Shown: positions 7,631 to 16,460, numbered from the stretch's first letter. The stretch is DNA of 64,000 bases from Zunongwangia mangrovi (GCF_900112105.1 NZ_FOKV01000002.1:310001-374000); one strand, 5' to 3'. The notes: a model not told the origin generated them from the letters alone. Translations and numbers: made by a program.

Positions 7631-7991
7631 GTATGCCGTAATTAGGATCGTTCCTAAAGTTGAACGTGAAGAATTTATAAATGTGGGCGTGGGAATTTAT
7701 TCGAAAAGCACCAGATTTATAAATATGCGCTACCATCTTAATAAAGAAAAATTAAAAGCGATTTGCCCCGATTGTGATCTAGAGGAAATCGAAAAGAACT
7801 TAGATTCTTTTAAACGAATTTGTAAAGGTGAAAAAAATGCAGGGCCAATTGGACAAATGGATGCAGCTTCCAGGTTTCGATGGTTAACCGCTACAAGAAG
7901 TTCAGTAATTCAAACCTCTAAAACACATCCGGGCTTTAGTAAAGATCTCGAGAAAACCTTAGATTGTTTAATTGAAGAATTGGTTTTGTGA
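7608..7991 (+). CDS. DUF3037 domain protein paired with HipA-like kinase
   Basis: A 127-residue cytoplasmic protein that starts inside the 3' end of the kinase gene. The N-terminal YEYAVIRIVPKVEREEFINV, followed by GVGIYSKSTRFINMR, is typical of the DUF3037 family. A later segment, GPIGQMDAASRFRWLTATRSS, is the other conserved block. No catalytic motif is known to me for this family. It is commonly the immediate neighbour of HipA_2-type genes, and the 23-nt overlap here points to obligate co-expression. It could be a substrate, adaptor or neutralising partner of the kinase; nothing in the sequence decides among these. Confidence 0.75.
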   Translation: MQENHLYEYAVIRIVPKVEREEFINVGVGIYSKSTRFINMRYHLNKEKLKAICPDCDLEEIEKNLDSFKRICKGEKNAGPIGQMDAASRFRWLTATRSSVIQTSKTHPGFSKDLEKTLDCLIEELVL

Positions 7992-8653
7992 GATAAAAAC
8001 TGGATTATCGAACATTATAAATACCAGACGAAATGTTTTTTTAATAATTTATTGAATTTTCTTTATATTTTCTGTTTTAAAATTAATCGTCATCGAGTCT
8101 ATACTCTTGTCTATATTTTCTTTTTTCTAAATTAAAATATGAGTTTTGGTAGTGCCATAGCAGCAATTGTAAGTCAGCTGAACAACAGGAGAAAAAGAAC
8201 ATCTCAACTAGAGCGCTATGCCGAAAAAACAGGGGCTAAACATTGAAAACTTAGCGACTACGATAAACTTTCTGAAGAAGAACTAAGCGAATTAGGCAAA
8301 AAAATTAGGGTTGAAAATAACAAAAAGCGGCAAAGAGTTATCGCCTTTACCGCTGTAATTATGATTATTGCTATTTCAACATTTATATTTTATATGTTCT
8401 AGACTCCATGCTTTTTTGGATATTAAAAACTTCTAATATCTAAAGCGAAGCGATCTAAAATCTAATAAGATAAGATCCCGGATCAAGTCCGAGATGACAC
8501 AAATTCAATTAATCCTAGTCATTCTGAATCCTTAGTCTTAAAACGATTTCTCATAAAGCTAAGAACTGAAGGCTGAAAGACTCTAATTCAACAGAAAGAA
8601 ATGATAAGCATTTGACTTAAATTCACTGTAAACTGTAAACCGTAAACTATCGA
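7992..8653. other. Gene-poor stretch with the broken small gene and a dispersed-repeat remnant
   Basis: Apart from the interrupted small membrane-protein frame (8139-8402) this region carries no intact ORF. At about 8465-8535 it holds GATCCCGGATCAAGTCCGAG, then ATGAC and later GTCATTCTGAATCC. These resemble the short GTCAT...-type intergenic repeats scattered through many bacterial genomes. At 8619-8651 there is a small tandem pattern of GTAAACTGTAAACCGTAAACTATCG type. Confidence 0.45.
8139..8402 (+). pseudogene. Small membrane protein gene interrupted by an in-frame TGA
   Basis: Reading from ATG 8139 gives 35 codons (starting MSFGSAIAAIVSQLNNRRKR, ending GAKH), then TGA at 8244-8246. The same frame then stays open for 51 more codons to TAG at 8400-8402. 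The downstream part reads KLSDYDKLSEEELSELGKK, then a basic region and a C-terminal hydrophobic helix (VIAFTAVIMIIAISTFIFYM). The whole reads as one 87-residue small protein of a type often seen in Flavobacteriaceae: an N-terminal amphipathic segment, charged middle and C-terminal membrane helix. A single nonsense change is the simplest explanation. Alternatives are a sequencing error or a genuine 35-residue peptide. I saw no reason to invoke selenocysteine. Confidence 0.6.
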
Positions 8654-9826
8654 CTAATACCTACGGTACTTTGAGGTTTCTTCGAAGACATGTTCTAAAA
8701 TTGCTTCATCCTGCGCATTGAATTCCATTTTACGACGCTCTAAAACAAGTCTGGCAACTTCAAAAACTTTTTTGGTTTGATAGGTAGTCATTCCGGCGCT
8801 TCCTCCCCAACTAAAACTCGGAATAAAATTTCGTGGATATCCAGTTCCGAAGATATTACAACTCACGCCAACAACTGTACCGGTGTTAAACATTGAATTG
8901 ATTCCGCATTTACTATGATCGCCCATCATTAAACCACAAAATTGGAGTCCGGTTTTAGCAAAACCTTCAGTCTCGTAATCCCATAAACGGACTTCAGCAT
9001 AATTATTTTTAAGATTCGAGTTATTGGTATCTGCACCTAAGTTACACCATTCACCCAACACCGAATTTCCTAAATAACCTTCGTGTCCTTTATTAGAGTT
9101 TTGGAACATCACAGCATTGTTGATCTCTCCTCCTGCTCTACTTCCGGGGCCAATTGTTGTCGCTCCGTAAATCTTGGCACCCATTTTCACAATAGCTTCT
9201 TCACCAATCGCAATAGGTCCTCTAAAAAAACAACCTTCCATTACCAATGCATCTTTACCAATATAAATGGGCCCATTACTGGCGTTTAACGAACAATTCT
9301 CTACGACAGCACCTTCCTCGATAAAAATATTCTCAGCGTTTTTTACATAATTTGAAGGATCTATAGGCTGAGATTCGCGATCTTCAGTAATTAATTGAAA
9401 ATCGAATTTTATTGCAATATCATTCTTTGAAAAAATATCCCAGGTATGCTCTAATTTTAGTACATCTCCAGCGATTTCCAATTGTTTATATGCTGAAAAA
9501 TCTACTTCCTGATCTTCTTCGGTGTAAAAAGCGACAATTTCTTCTCCATCAAAAATTGCTTCATTTTTTTGTAGATTCTTGATCTGATTGATAAATGCTG
9601 AAGAAGGAAAATAAGCCGCATTGATCATAACATTTTGTTCGAACTCTACCAAAGGCCATTTTTCGCTTAGATAATCTTCTGTGATCGTTGAAGTGGTAGA
9701 TCCCAATATAAGTTCCCAGCGCTCTCTCATGCTAAGAATTCCAAAACGAATATCTGCCACCGGTCTTGTAAAAGTAAATGGGAGCAATTGATTTCTTACC
9801 GAACCATCAAAAAGTATATAATTCAT
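8654..9826 (-). CDS. GlmU-like UDP-GlcNAc diphosphorylase / glucosamine-1-phosphate N-acetyltransferase, Bacteroidota type
   Basis: The 390-residue protein starts MNYILFDGSVRNQLLPFTFT and continues RPVADIRFGILSMRERWE, a signature of the alternative GlmU-like family of Bacteroidota (TIGR03991 type). The N-terminal half is a divergent nucleotidyltransferase. The C-terminal half, from about residue 170, is a left-handed beta-helix built from hexapeptide repeats such as GPIYIGKDALVMEGCFFRGP and IGEEAIVKMGAKIYG. The predicted role is formation of UDP-N-acetylglucosamine for peptidoglycan and LPS, but the sugar specificity is inferred from the family. It is monocistronic on the reverse strand. The upstream gap before rpmE2 contains the rpmE2 terminator. 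Confidence 0.82.
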   Translation of the reverse strand: MNYILFDGSVRNQLLPFTFTRPVADIRFGILSMRERWELILGSTTSTITEDYLSEKWPLVEFEQNVMINAAYFPSSAFINQIKNLQKNEAIFDGEEIVAFYTEEDQEVDFSAYKQLEIAGDVLKLEHTWDIFSKNDIAIKFDFQLITEDRESQPIDPSNYVKNAENIFIEEGAVVENCSLNASNGPIYIGKDALVMEGCFFRGPIAIGEEAIVKMGAKIYGATTIGPGSRAGGEINNAVMFQNSNKGHEGYLGNSVLGEWCNLGADTNNSNLKNNYAEVRLWDYETEGFAKTGLQFCGLMMGDHSKCGINSMFNTGTVVGVSCNIFGTGYPRNFIPSFSWGGSAGMTTYQTKKVFEVARLVLERRKMEFNAQDEAILEHVFEETSKYRRY

Positions 9827-9960
9827 TTCCGCACAAAATTTTTATAAAGTTAAAGCGAATTAGGGAAGTTTAAAGAAAATGACGTTAAATTCAATCTAAA
9901 ATTGCTTGTTTTTAAATCAGATTATAAAACATAACAATTTCAAAATGAATTATTTGCAAT

Positions 9961-9986
9961 AAAAAAAGGCTGCAAATTGCAGCCTT
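9961..9986 (-). terminator. Intrinsic terminator after rpmE2
   Basis: AAGGCTGCAA (9966-9975) and TTGCAGCCTT (9977-9986) form a stem on the reverse strand. It is followed by a run of T (9967-9961 read in reverse). It lies about 25 nt after the rpmE2 stop. Confidence 0.85.
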
Positions 9987-10011
9987 ACTATATCGTTGAA
10001 TCCTAAGAAAA

Positions 10012-10269
10012 TTATTTTTTCTTTTTGAATTTCGCGTATTTATTCTTGAATTTATCAATTCTACCAGCACTATCCACAAGCTTAGTTTGCCCGGTATAGT
10101 ATGGATGAGAAGTTCTAGAGATTTCCAATTTGATTAATGGATACTCATTACCTTCTACTTCGATAGTTTCTTTTGTCTTCGCGGTAGATTTTGTAATGAA
10201 TACATCGTCGTTAGACATATCTTTAAATGCTACCAATCTATAATTTTCCGGATGGATTCCTTGCTTCAT
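10012..10269 (-). CDS. rpmE2: 50S ribosomal protein L31 type B
   Basis: An 85-residue protein starting [20 protein letters not shown], with the later block [20 protein letters not shown] and a lysine-rich tail. This is type B L31, the zinc-independent form lacking the CxxC cysteines of type A. No cysteine is present in the sequence, consistent with that class. It is a component of the large ribosomal subunit at the subunit interface. The reverse-strand gene has an upstream -7 element at 10297-10304 and its own terminator, so it is a single-gene unit. Confidence 0.96.
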   Translation of the reverse strand: MKQGIHPENYRLVAFKDMSNDDVFITKSTAKTKETIEVEGNEYPLIKLEISRTSHPYYTGQTKLVDSAGRIDKFKNKYAKFKKKK

Positions 10270-10296
10270 CGCTTTGATCTTTTAATTTTCAGGGTG

Positions 10297-10304
10297 CAAA
10301 TTTA
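10297..10304 (-). promoter_or_regulatory. Putative -7 element for rpmE2
   Basis: The reverse strand at 10304-10297 reads TAAATTTG, matching TAnnTTTG, 28 nt upstream of the rpmE2 start codon. Confidence 0.45.
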
Positions 10305-10373
10305 AACATTTTCTTTATTAATACAATAGAAATTAAAAAATATTTTTTATTTATTCCCTATGTAACGTTTTAC

Positions 10374-10381
10374 TATATTTG
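10374..10381 (+). promoter_or_regulatory. Putative -7 element for the 10418 gene
   Basis: TATATTTG at 10374-10381 matches the -7 consensus, 36 nt before the ATG at 10418. It probably drives the DUF4199-glycosyltransferase pair. Confidence 0.45.
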
Positions 10382-10417
10382 CTTACTAACCGATAAACAA
10401 CAAAATTAATCAAAAAA

Positions 10418-10957
10418 ATGGAAAACTCTACTTCAGTTAAATCGGTTGCCGCTCCTTTCGGAATTTACATTGGTATATTTCTAAGTTTAGTAACTGTACT
10501 CGCTTATGCATTCAATTTAGAATTATTTACAAAATGGTGGCTAGGTGTTCTTAATTTCATCATTATAATTGCATTTTTAGTTGCTGCCGAAATCAAAACA
10601 AGAAAAGTAATAGCCAATCCCGCTTTTTCTTTTAAAGATGCATTTATCGCTGCTTTTATTCCAATTGCAATTGGAATGCTTATTAGTACAATTACAACAA
10701 TAATTATCTTTAATTTTGTAGATCCTGAGGCAGCACAAGTAGTTATGGAATATACTGCTGAAATGACTAGAAATATGATGAGTGGATTTGGTGTTCCTGA
10801 AGCAGATATTAACGAAGCGGTTCAGGAAGTAATGTCCAATAATCAATTTTCATTATTAAACCAGCTTAAATCATATATATATCAGTTGGCTTTTTGGGCG
10901 GTAATTGGTCTTATTCTGGCATTGATTTTCAGAAAAAAAGATCCTCAGGCTTATTAG
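10418..10957 (+). CDS. DUF4199 family integral membrane protein
   Basis: A 179-residue protein with four hydrophobic helices: about residues 13-32, 40-58, 72-97 and 150-169. The loop between helices two and three contains KTRKVIANPAFSFKDAFIAA. The long loop between helices three and four (about 100-145) is acidic and helical. This layout and the FSFKDAF block are typical of DUF4199 proteins, which are abundant in Bacteroidota and of unknown function. The next gene, a glycosyltransferase, starts 13 nt after the stop, so the two are likely co-transcribed. A role in envelope lipid or glycan handling is suggested only by that neighbour. Confidence 0.8.
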   Translation: MENSTSVKSVAAPFGIYIGIFLSLVTVLAYAFNLELFTKWWLGVLNFIIIIAFLVAAEIKTRKVIANPAFSFKDAFIAAFIPIAIGMLISTITTIIIFNFVDPEAAQVVMEYTAEMTRNMMSGFGVPEADINEAVQEVMSNNQFSLLNQLKSYIYQLAFWAVIGLILALIFRKKDPQAY

Positions 10958-10970
10958 AAAATAAAATTTA

Positions 10971-11930
10971 ATGCAGATTTCCGTAGTAATACCTCTTCTT
11001 AACGAAGAGCAATCTTTAGCAGAATTATACAATTGGATCGCAAAAGTAATGCGATCCAATTCCTTTTCTTATGAGATCATCTTTATAGACGATGGTAGTA
11101 CAGATAATTCCTGGAAAACTATCGCTGCAATTGCCGATAAAGACAAAGCGGTTAAAGGCATAAAATTTAATCGTAATTATGGCAAATCTCAGGCTTTACA
11201 TGCCGGATTTTTAAAAGCTGAAGGTGATGTGGTGATCACCATGGATGCCGATCTACAGGACAATCCAGAAGAAATTCCAGAATTGTACATGATGGTTACT
11301 GAAGAGGAGTATCAATTGGTTTCTGGCTGGAAAAAGAAAAGATATGACTCGGTTTTAGCTAAAAATCTACCTTCAAAATTATTTAATGCTGCGGCAAGAA
11401 AAACTTCAGGATTAAAATTACACGATTTTAACTGCGGATTAAAAGCCTACAACAAAGCGGTAGTAAAAAATATTGATGTTTATGGCGAAATGCATCGCTA
11501 CATTCCGGTTTTAGCCAAAAATGCAGGCTTTTATAGAATTACAGAAAAAGAAGTTAAGCATCAGGCTAGAAAATACGGTAAGACTAAATTTGGCCCAGAA
11601 CGCTTTATCTTTGGTTTTCTGGATCTATTAACCATTTGGTTTTTATCTAAATTTGGCCGCAGACCTATGCATCTGTTTGGATCTTTAGGTGTTTTGATGT
11701 TTATCATAGGATTTTTTACTGCTGGATTTGTGGGATTTTCTAAATTATATAAAATGTATAATCACGAACCTAATATCCTTGTTGCATTAAATCCCTGGTT
11801 CTATATTGCACTAACCGTGATGATTATAGGTTCTCAACTTTTCCTTGCAGGATTTGTTGGTGAGCTTATCTTAAGGAGCAAGCGAGATAAAGAACGTTAT
11901 CTTATTACTAAAACTACAGAGAATTATTAA
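10971..11930 (+). CDS. Family 2 glycosyltransferase of the polyprenyl-phosphate sugar (GtrB/DPM1) type
   Basis: The 319-residue protein has an N-terminal GT-A domain starting VVIPLLNEEQSLAELY. The nucleotide-binding DDGSTDNSW follows near residue 42 and the DADLQDNPEEIP motif (DxD equivalent) near residue 92. Two transmembrane helices lie near the C-terminus (about residues 236-258 and 272-297), after a conserved amphipathic ERFIFGFLDLLTIWFLSKF segment. This matches GtrB/DPM1-like enzymes that move a sugar from a nucleotide donor to undecaprenyl phosphate on the inner face of the membrane. Sugar identity is unknown. It follows a DUF4199 gene closely and is followed after 68 nt by a phosphohexomutase that could supply precursor. 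Confidence 0.85.
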   Translation: MQISVVIPLLNEEQSLAELYNWIAKVMRSNSFSYEIIFIDDGSTDNSWKTIAAIADKDKAVKGIKFNRNYGKSQALHAGFLKAEGDVVITMDADLQDNPEEIPELYMMVTEEEYQLVSGWKKKRYDSVLAKNLPSKLFNAAARKTSGLKLHDFNCGLKAYNKAVVKNIDVYGEMHRYIPVLAKNAGFYRITEKEVKHQARKYGKTKFGPERFIFGFLDLLTIWFLSKFGRRPMHLFGSLGVLMFIIGFFTAGFVGFSKLYKMYNHEPNILVALNPWFYIALTVMIIGSQLFLAGFVGELILRSKRDKERYLITKTTENY

Positions 11931-11998
11931 GTTTCAGGATAGAATATATTATTTTTGAACTCTATTTTGTGTAAACTACTAAAACTAAAACCAAAATT

Positions 11999-13729
11999 AT
12001 GTCACAACCTAAACCAGAAATTTTAGCGAAAGCCCAAACCTGGCTTACCGATGTTTTTGATGAAGAAACAAAGCAGGAAATCAATAATCTTATAGAAAAC
12101 GATCCATCAGAACTTGAGGATAGCTTCTATAAAAATGCGGCGTTTGGTACAGGTGGAATGCGTGGAGTGATGGGTGTTGGTACAAACCGAATCAATAAAT
12201 ATACGCTAGGGAAAAATACGCAGGGACTTTCTAATTTCCTTAAAAGGGAATTTTCTGGTGAAGCGCTAAAAGTTGCGATCGCTTACGATTGTAGAAATAA
12301 TAGTAAAGAGCTTGCTCAGGTTGTTGCAGATGTTTTTTCTGCTAATGATATCGAGGTTTTCTTATTTTCAGATCTAAGGCCTACTCCAGAGCTTTCTTTT
12401 GCAGTAAAGGAGCTTGATTGTCACTGCGGAATTGTTTTAACAGCGAGTCATAATCCACCAGAATATAACGGATATAAAGTGTACTGGCAGGATGGTGGCC
12501 AGTTAGTGCCGCCACAGGATAAAGCTTTAGTTGAAGAAATTAATGGATTAGAATATGAAGCAATTAGCTTTGATGCTAAAGCCGACCTTATTCACAAGAT
12601 CGATAAAGAAGTTGATGAAAAGTTTATAGATGCTTCTGTAGCGAACGGAAGTTTTGATACTTCAGCAGAAGCAAAATCAGACCTTGGAATCGTTTTCACT
12701 TCGCTACATGGTACTTCTATCACTATGGTTCCGCCGGTGCTGGAAAAAGCAGGTTTCAGCAATGTAACTATTGTTGAAGAGCAACGCGAACCAGACGGTA
12801 ATTTCCCTACAGTAAAATCTCCTAACCCAGAAGAGCCAGAAGCTTTAAAAATGGCTTTGGATATTGCTGAAGAAAAAGGAGCTGATATCGTAATTGGTAC
12901 AGATCCAGATTGTGACCGTTTAGGAATTGCAGTTAGAAATAGCGAAAATAAGCTGGAGCTTTTAAATGGTAACCAAACCATGATCGTAATGACCTGGTTC
13001 CTTTTAGAGCAATGGAAAAAAGCTGATAAGATGGATGGTAACGAGTTTATTGCTTCTACCATTGTTTCTACACCAATGCTTAAAAACCTTTCTGAAGCAT
13101 ACGGAGTTGAATACAAAGAGGTGTTAACCGGATTTAAATGGATCGCCAAGTTAATTAAAGATCACCCAGAATTAGATTTTATTGGTGGTGGTGAAGAAAG
13201 TTTTGGTTATATGGTAGGTGACTTTGTTCGCGATAAAGATGCTGTAACCTCTACCCTATTAGCTTGTGAAATTTCAGCATTCTTAAAAGCTCAGGGAAGC
13301 TCGTTCTATGAAAAATTATTAGAACTTTATACCACTTACGGTTTATATAAGGAAGAATTAATTTCTTTGGTCAAAAAAGGAATCGAAGGTGAGCAGGAGA
13401 TCAAACAAATGCTTATCGACCTTAGAGAAAAACCATGGGAAACCATAGATGGTGAAAAAGTGGTTTTAGTTGAAGATTATCAATCTTCTATCGCTACAAA
13501 CCAAAACGACCATACCGAAAGCGAAATCACAATACCAAAATCTAACGTATTAATTTATTATACGGAAGATGGAACCAAGATCGCAGCTCGCCCAAGTGGA
13601 ACCGAGCCGAAAATTAAATTCTACTTCAGTGTAAATACTTCTTTAGAAAGTGTAAGTGATTTTGAAGAAAAGAATAAAGAATTAAAAGAAAAGATCAGCC
13701 GAATTAAAGCTGAATTGCAATTAGGCTAA
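11999..13729 (+). CDS. Phosphohexomutase (phosphoglucomutase/phosphomannomutase, PgcA-like)
   Basis: The 576-residue protein carries all alpha-D-phosphohexomutase blocks. They are the active-site serine loop TASHNPPEYNGYK with S150, the metal-binding loop GTDPDCDRLG with D302, D304 and D306, a sugar-binding GGGEESFGY near residue 400, and the phosphate-binding RPSGTEPKIKFY near the C-terminus. Length is in the range of PgcA-type bacterial enzymes, longer than ManB/GlmM. It interconverts glucose-1-phosphate and glucose-6-phosphate, or the mannose equivalents. Specificity for glucose over mannose is inferred from length. An ABC exporter gene begins 15 nt after its stop, so they are likely co-transcribed. 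Confidence 0.92.
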   Translation: MSQPKPEILAKAQTWLTDVFDEETKQEINNLIENDPSELEDSFYKNAAFGTGGMRGVMGVGTNRINKYTLGKNTQGLSNFLKREFSGEALKVAIAYDCRNNSKELAQVVADVFSANDIEVFLFSDLRPTPELSFAVKELDCHCGIVLTASHNPPEYNGYKVYWQDGGQLVPPQDKALVEEINGLEYEAISFDAKADLIHKIDKEVDEKFIDASVANGSFDTSAEAKSDLGIVFTSLHGTSITMVPPVLEKAGFSNVTIVEEQREPDGNFPTVKSPNPEEPEALKMALDIAEEKGADIVIGTDPDCDRLGIAVRNSENKLELLNGNQTMIVMTWFLLEQWKKADKMDGNEFIASTIVSTPMLKNLSEAYGVEYKEVLTGFKWIAKLIKDHPELDFIGGGEESFGYMVGDFVRDKDAVTSTLLACEISAFLKAQGSSFYEKLLELYTTYGLYKEELISLVKKGIEGEQEIKQMLIDLREKPWETIDGEKVVLVEDYQSSIATNQNDHTESEITIPKSNVLIYYTEDGTKIAARPSGTEPKIKFYFSVNTSLESVSDFEEKNKELKEKISRIKAELQLG

Positions 13730-13744
13730 GGCCTTAGATTTTAT

Positions 13745-15574
13745 ATGAGTTACTTAAAAAAAGTTCTTCAGTTTGCGAAGCCTTATAAACGCTACGCAAT
13801 ATTGAATATTATTAGCAATGTTTTTTATGCCCTTTTTAGCACCTTATCTTTTCTGGCATTTATTCCGATGCTGCAGGTGCTATTTCAGGTAAACGAACCA
13901 ATTACCACAAAACCCATTTGGGATGGTGATTTGCTTAGTTTCAAAGATTTTGCTGAACAGTATGCGAACTTTTTTTTAAATCAACGGATAGAAGAATATG
14001 GGCAGATCTCTGCCCTTATTACTATCTGTATTGTGATAGTTATCCTGTTTTTTATCAAAAACATGTTTAATTATCTAGCGATGTATTTTATCGCAACTTT
14101 AAGAAATGGGATGCTTAAAGATATTCGCGATAAGATATATTCTAAAATTACAGAGCTTCCTGTCTCTTATTTTTCTGAAAAGCGTAAGGGTGATATCATT
14201 TCAAGAATTACCAGTGATGTGCAGGAAATACAATCTTCGTTTTTAAGTATGTTAGAAATGTTCGTAAAAGAACCACTAACATTACTATTCACCTTGATTT
14301 TTATGATCGTCCTTAGCTGGAAACTAACAATTTTTGTTCTTATATTTTTACCGATTTCAGGATTGATAATTTCTTCAATAGGTAAGAAATTAAAGGCAAA
14401 ATCTACTAGCGCTCAACAGGAAAATGCCCACTTTTTATCTATTGTTGAAGAAACACTTTCTAGCCTTAAGATCGTTAAAGGTTTTAATGCTGAAGATAAA
14501 TTCAAAAGCAAGTTTAAAGAAAGTACGAGCCGATTAAACAATATTTTAAATGCTTTACTGCATCGCCAAAATCTGGCTTCTCCTATGAGTGAGTTTTTAG
14601 GAGTTTTGGTTATTACTATTGTGCTTTGGTTTGGAGGAAACATGGTTTTGATCGATCAAACTATGGATGCCGCTACTTTTATAGGCTTTTTAGTTTTAAC
14701 CTATAACATTCTTACTCCGGCGAAAGCAATTTCAAAAGCAACTTATAGCGTTCAAAAAGGAAATGCGAGTGCCGAGCGTATTTTAGAAATCATCGAAACC
14801 GAAACTACTTTAAAAGATGCTCCTAACGCTATTAAAAAAGAAAGTTTCGATTCGAAAATTGAAGTCGAAAACATCGATTTTAAATATGAAAAAGAGCTGG
14901 TATTAAAGAATTTCAGCATGAATGTTCCAAAAGGGCAAACAATAGCTCTTGTTGGACAATCTGGTAGTGGAAAATCAACCATAGCCAATCTTATTACCCG
15001 CTTTTACGATGTTACCGGTGGGACTATCAAAATAGATGGTACCGATATTCGAGAAATTTCGAAGCATTCTTTACGAAACTTAATGGGGCTTGTTACCCAG
15101 GATTCTATATTATTTAATGATACGATTCGAAACAATGTTGCCTTAGGAAAAGACGATGCTACAGAAGAAGAGATCGTAGAAGCATTGAAAATTGCCAATG
15201 CCTGGGAGTTCATCTCTCAAATGCCTGCTGGCTTAGACACTAATATTGGTGATTCTGGAAATAAACTAAGTGGCGGACAAAAACAACGACTTTCTATTGC
15301 TAGAGCGGTACTAAAAAATCCACCGATCATGATCTTAGATGAAGCCACTTCAGCATTAGATACAGAGAGTGAAAAATTAGTACAGCAAGCCTTGGAAAAT
15401 ATGATGCGAAATCGAACTTCGATCGTTATTGCGCACCGACTGAGCACTATCCAAAATGCCGATAATATTATCGTAATGCAGCGAGGTGAAATCGTAGAAC
15501 AAGGGAGGCACGAAGAATTACTTGGTAAAAAAGGAACTTACCAGAAGCTCGTAGAAATGCAATCTTTCGCCTAG
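13745..15574 (+). CDS. ABC transporter, fused permease-ATPase (MsbA-like)
   Basis: A 609-residue half-transporter. The N-terminal membrane domain has about six hydrophobic helices between residues 15 and 330. The C-terminal ATPase contains Walker A GQSGSGKS (404-411), the signature LSGGQKQRLSIARA (about 510), Walker B MILDEATSALD (about 531) and the H-loop IAHRLSTI (about 566). The type is that of lipid or lipid A flippases and multidrug exporters, working as a homodimer in the inner membrane. MsbA is the best-fitting named relative, but this cannot be proven from the sequence. A long insertion with a WDGDLLSFKDFAEQYANFF segment lies in the first external loop. It is closely downstream of the phosphohexomutase and ends in a strong terminator. 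Confidence 0.88.
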   Translation: MSYLKKVLQFAKPYKRYAILNIISNVFYALFSTLSFLAFIPMLQVLFQVNEPITTKPIWDGDLLSFKDFAEQYANFFLNQRIEEYGQISALITICIVIVILFFIKNMFNYLAMYFIATLRNGMLKDIRDKIYSKITELPVSYFSEKRKGDIISRITSDVQEIQSSFLSMLEMFVKEPLTLLFTLIFMIVLSWKLTIFVLIFLPISGLIISSIGKKLKAKSTSAQQENAHFLSIVEETLSSLKIVKGFNAEDKFKSKFKESTSRLNNILNALLHRQNLASPMSEFLGVLVITIVLWFGGNMVLIDQTMDAATFIGFLVLTYNILTPAKAISKATYSVQKGNASAERILEIIETETTLKDAPNAIKKESFDSKIEVENIDFKYEKELVLKNFSMNVPKGQTIALVGQSGSGKSTIANLITRFYDVTGGTIKIDGTDIREISKHSLRNLMGLVTQDSILFNDTIRNNVALGKDDATEEEIVEALKIANAWEFISQMPAGLDTNIGDSGNKLSGGQKQRLSIARAVLKNPPIMILDEATSALDTESEKLVQQALENMMRNRTSIVIAHRLSTIQNADNIIVMQRGEIVEQGRHEELLGKKGTYQKLVEMQSFA

Positions 15575-15882
15575 GCTAAAAAGAGTAAAAATTTGATCAT
15601 AAAAAAATGAATGCAGTTTAAGCATTCATTTTTTAATCTTTGATTGTGGGCAAAAAAGATTTTTATTTCCTATTTAACTACCTCAAAATTAGACAATAAG
15701 TCTAATCAAACAAAGATTAAAATTTGGTTTAACAGCAATTTATGCTTTTTACCTATTTATGATGTAGTCTCTGTAAGGATTTTCCTCACTGTAATTTTAT
15801 AACACAATAATTACTCAGCTTTAAAGTTTTATATATTTTAGCCGAACCATCTTAAAGGGATAGTTAATTAAATTTTTTTCCC
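15575..15882. other. Intergenic region upstream of the ECF sigma operon, 308 bp
   Basis: It holds the ABC terminator (15601-15634), then an AT-rich stretch. A TATATTTT (15832-15839) differs from the -7 consensus at the last base and may be the sigma-operon promoter. No ORF or RNA gene was recognised. Confidence 0.4.
15601..15634 (+). terminator. Intrinsic terminator after the ABC transporter gene
   Basis: AAAAAATGAATGC (15602-15614) pairs with GCATTCATTTTTT (15622-15634), with a 7-nt loop and terminal T run. Confidence 0.85.
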
Positions 15883-16428
15883 TTGGAAAAAACCGAAAAT
15901 TTACTTGTACAACAACTAAAGGATAAAAAAACTTCACAGGAAGCCTTCAGGGAACTTGTATCGCAATACAAGGAGCGTTTGTATTGGCAAATTAGAAACA
16001 TTGTGAAAGATCACGACGATGCTCACGATGTTTTACAAAACACCTTTATCAAAGTTTTTAGAAATATCGATCAATTTAAAGGAGATAGTAAACTATTTTC
16101 CTGGATGTATAGAATTGCGACCAACGAATCGATCACATTTCTAAATAAAAAATCAAAGCGTTTACAAATTTCATCAGAAGAACTTCAGGATTCTATAATC
16201 AATAATCTTGAAAGTGATGTTTATTTTGAAGGATCCGAAATTCAGCTAAAACTTCAAAAAGCTATTGCCAGTTTACCACAAAAGCAACAGCAGGTTTTTA
16301 ACATGAAGTATTTCGAAGAATTAAAATATCGGGAAATTGCTGATATTTTAGAGACAAGTGAAGGTGCTTTAAAGGCATCTTATCACATTGCCGTAAAAAA
16401 AATTGAAGAATTTTTAAAAACAAATTAA
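15883..16428 (+). CDS. ECF-type RNA polymerase sigma factor
   Basis: A 181-residue sigma-70-like factor with only regions 2 and 4. Region 2 runs from about residue 25 to 90 and includes the DDAHDVLQNTFIKVFRNIDQ core-binding helix and a WMYRIATNESITFLNKK segment. Region 4 (about 125-175) has the helix-turn-helix with LPQKQQQVFNMKYFEELKYR and EGALKASYHIAVKKI. The start codon is TTG at 15883; no in-frame ATG or GTG precedes it within the open frame, and the family N-terminus fits. It heads a three-gene unit with a membrane protein and a periplasmic sensor, the standard pattern for membrane-signalled ECF control. Confidence 0.92.
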   Translation: MEKTENLLVQQLKDKKTSQEAFRELVSQYKERLYWQIRNIVKDHDDAHDVLQNTFIKVFRNIDQFKGDSKLFSWMYRIATNESITFLNKKSKRLQISSEELQDSIINNLESDVYFEGSEIQLKLQKAIASLPQKQQQVFNMKYFEELKYREIADILETSEGALKASYHIAVKKIEEFLKTN

Positions 16429-16460
16429 ACCTTTTTAATTTATACAAGTCAAATATTCAA

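Noticed and set aside
8244-8246. TGA as a selenocysteine codon
   Set aside because: No selenocysteine-type protein motif or SECIS-like hairpin was seen right after it; a nonsense change is simpler.
8600-8660. CRISPR-like repeats in the GTAAACTGTAAACCGTAAAC stretch
   Set aside because: The units are very short and have no spacers; it is a small imperfect tandem pattern.
12592-13149. 185-residue reverse ORF inside the phosphohexomutase gene
   Set aside because: It is antisense to a gene with all catalytic motifs; its serine-rich composition is typical of a shadow frame.
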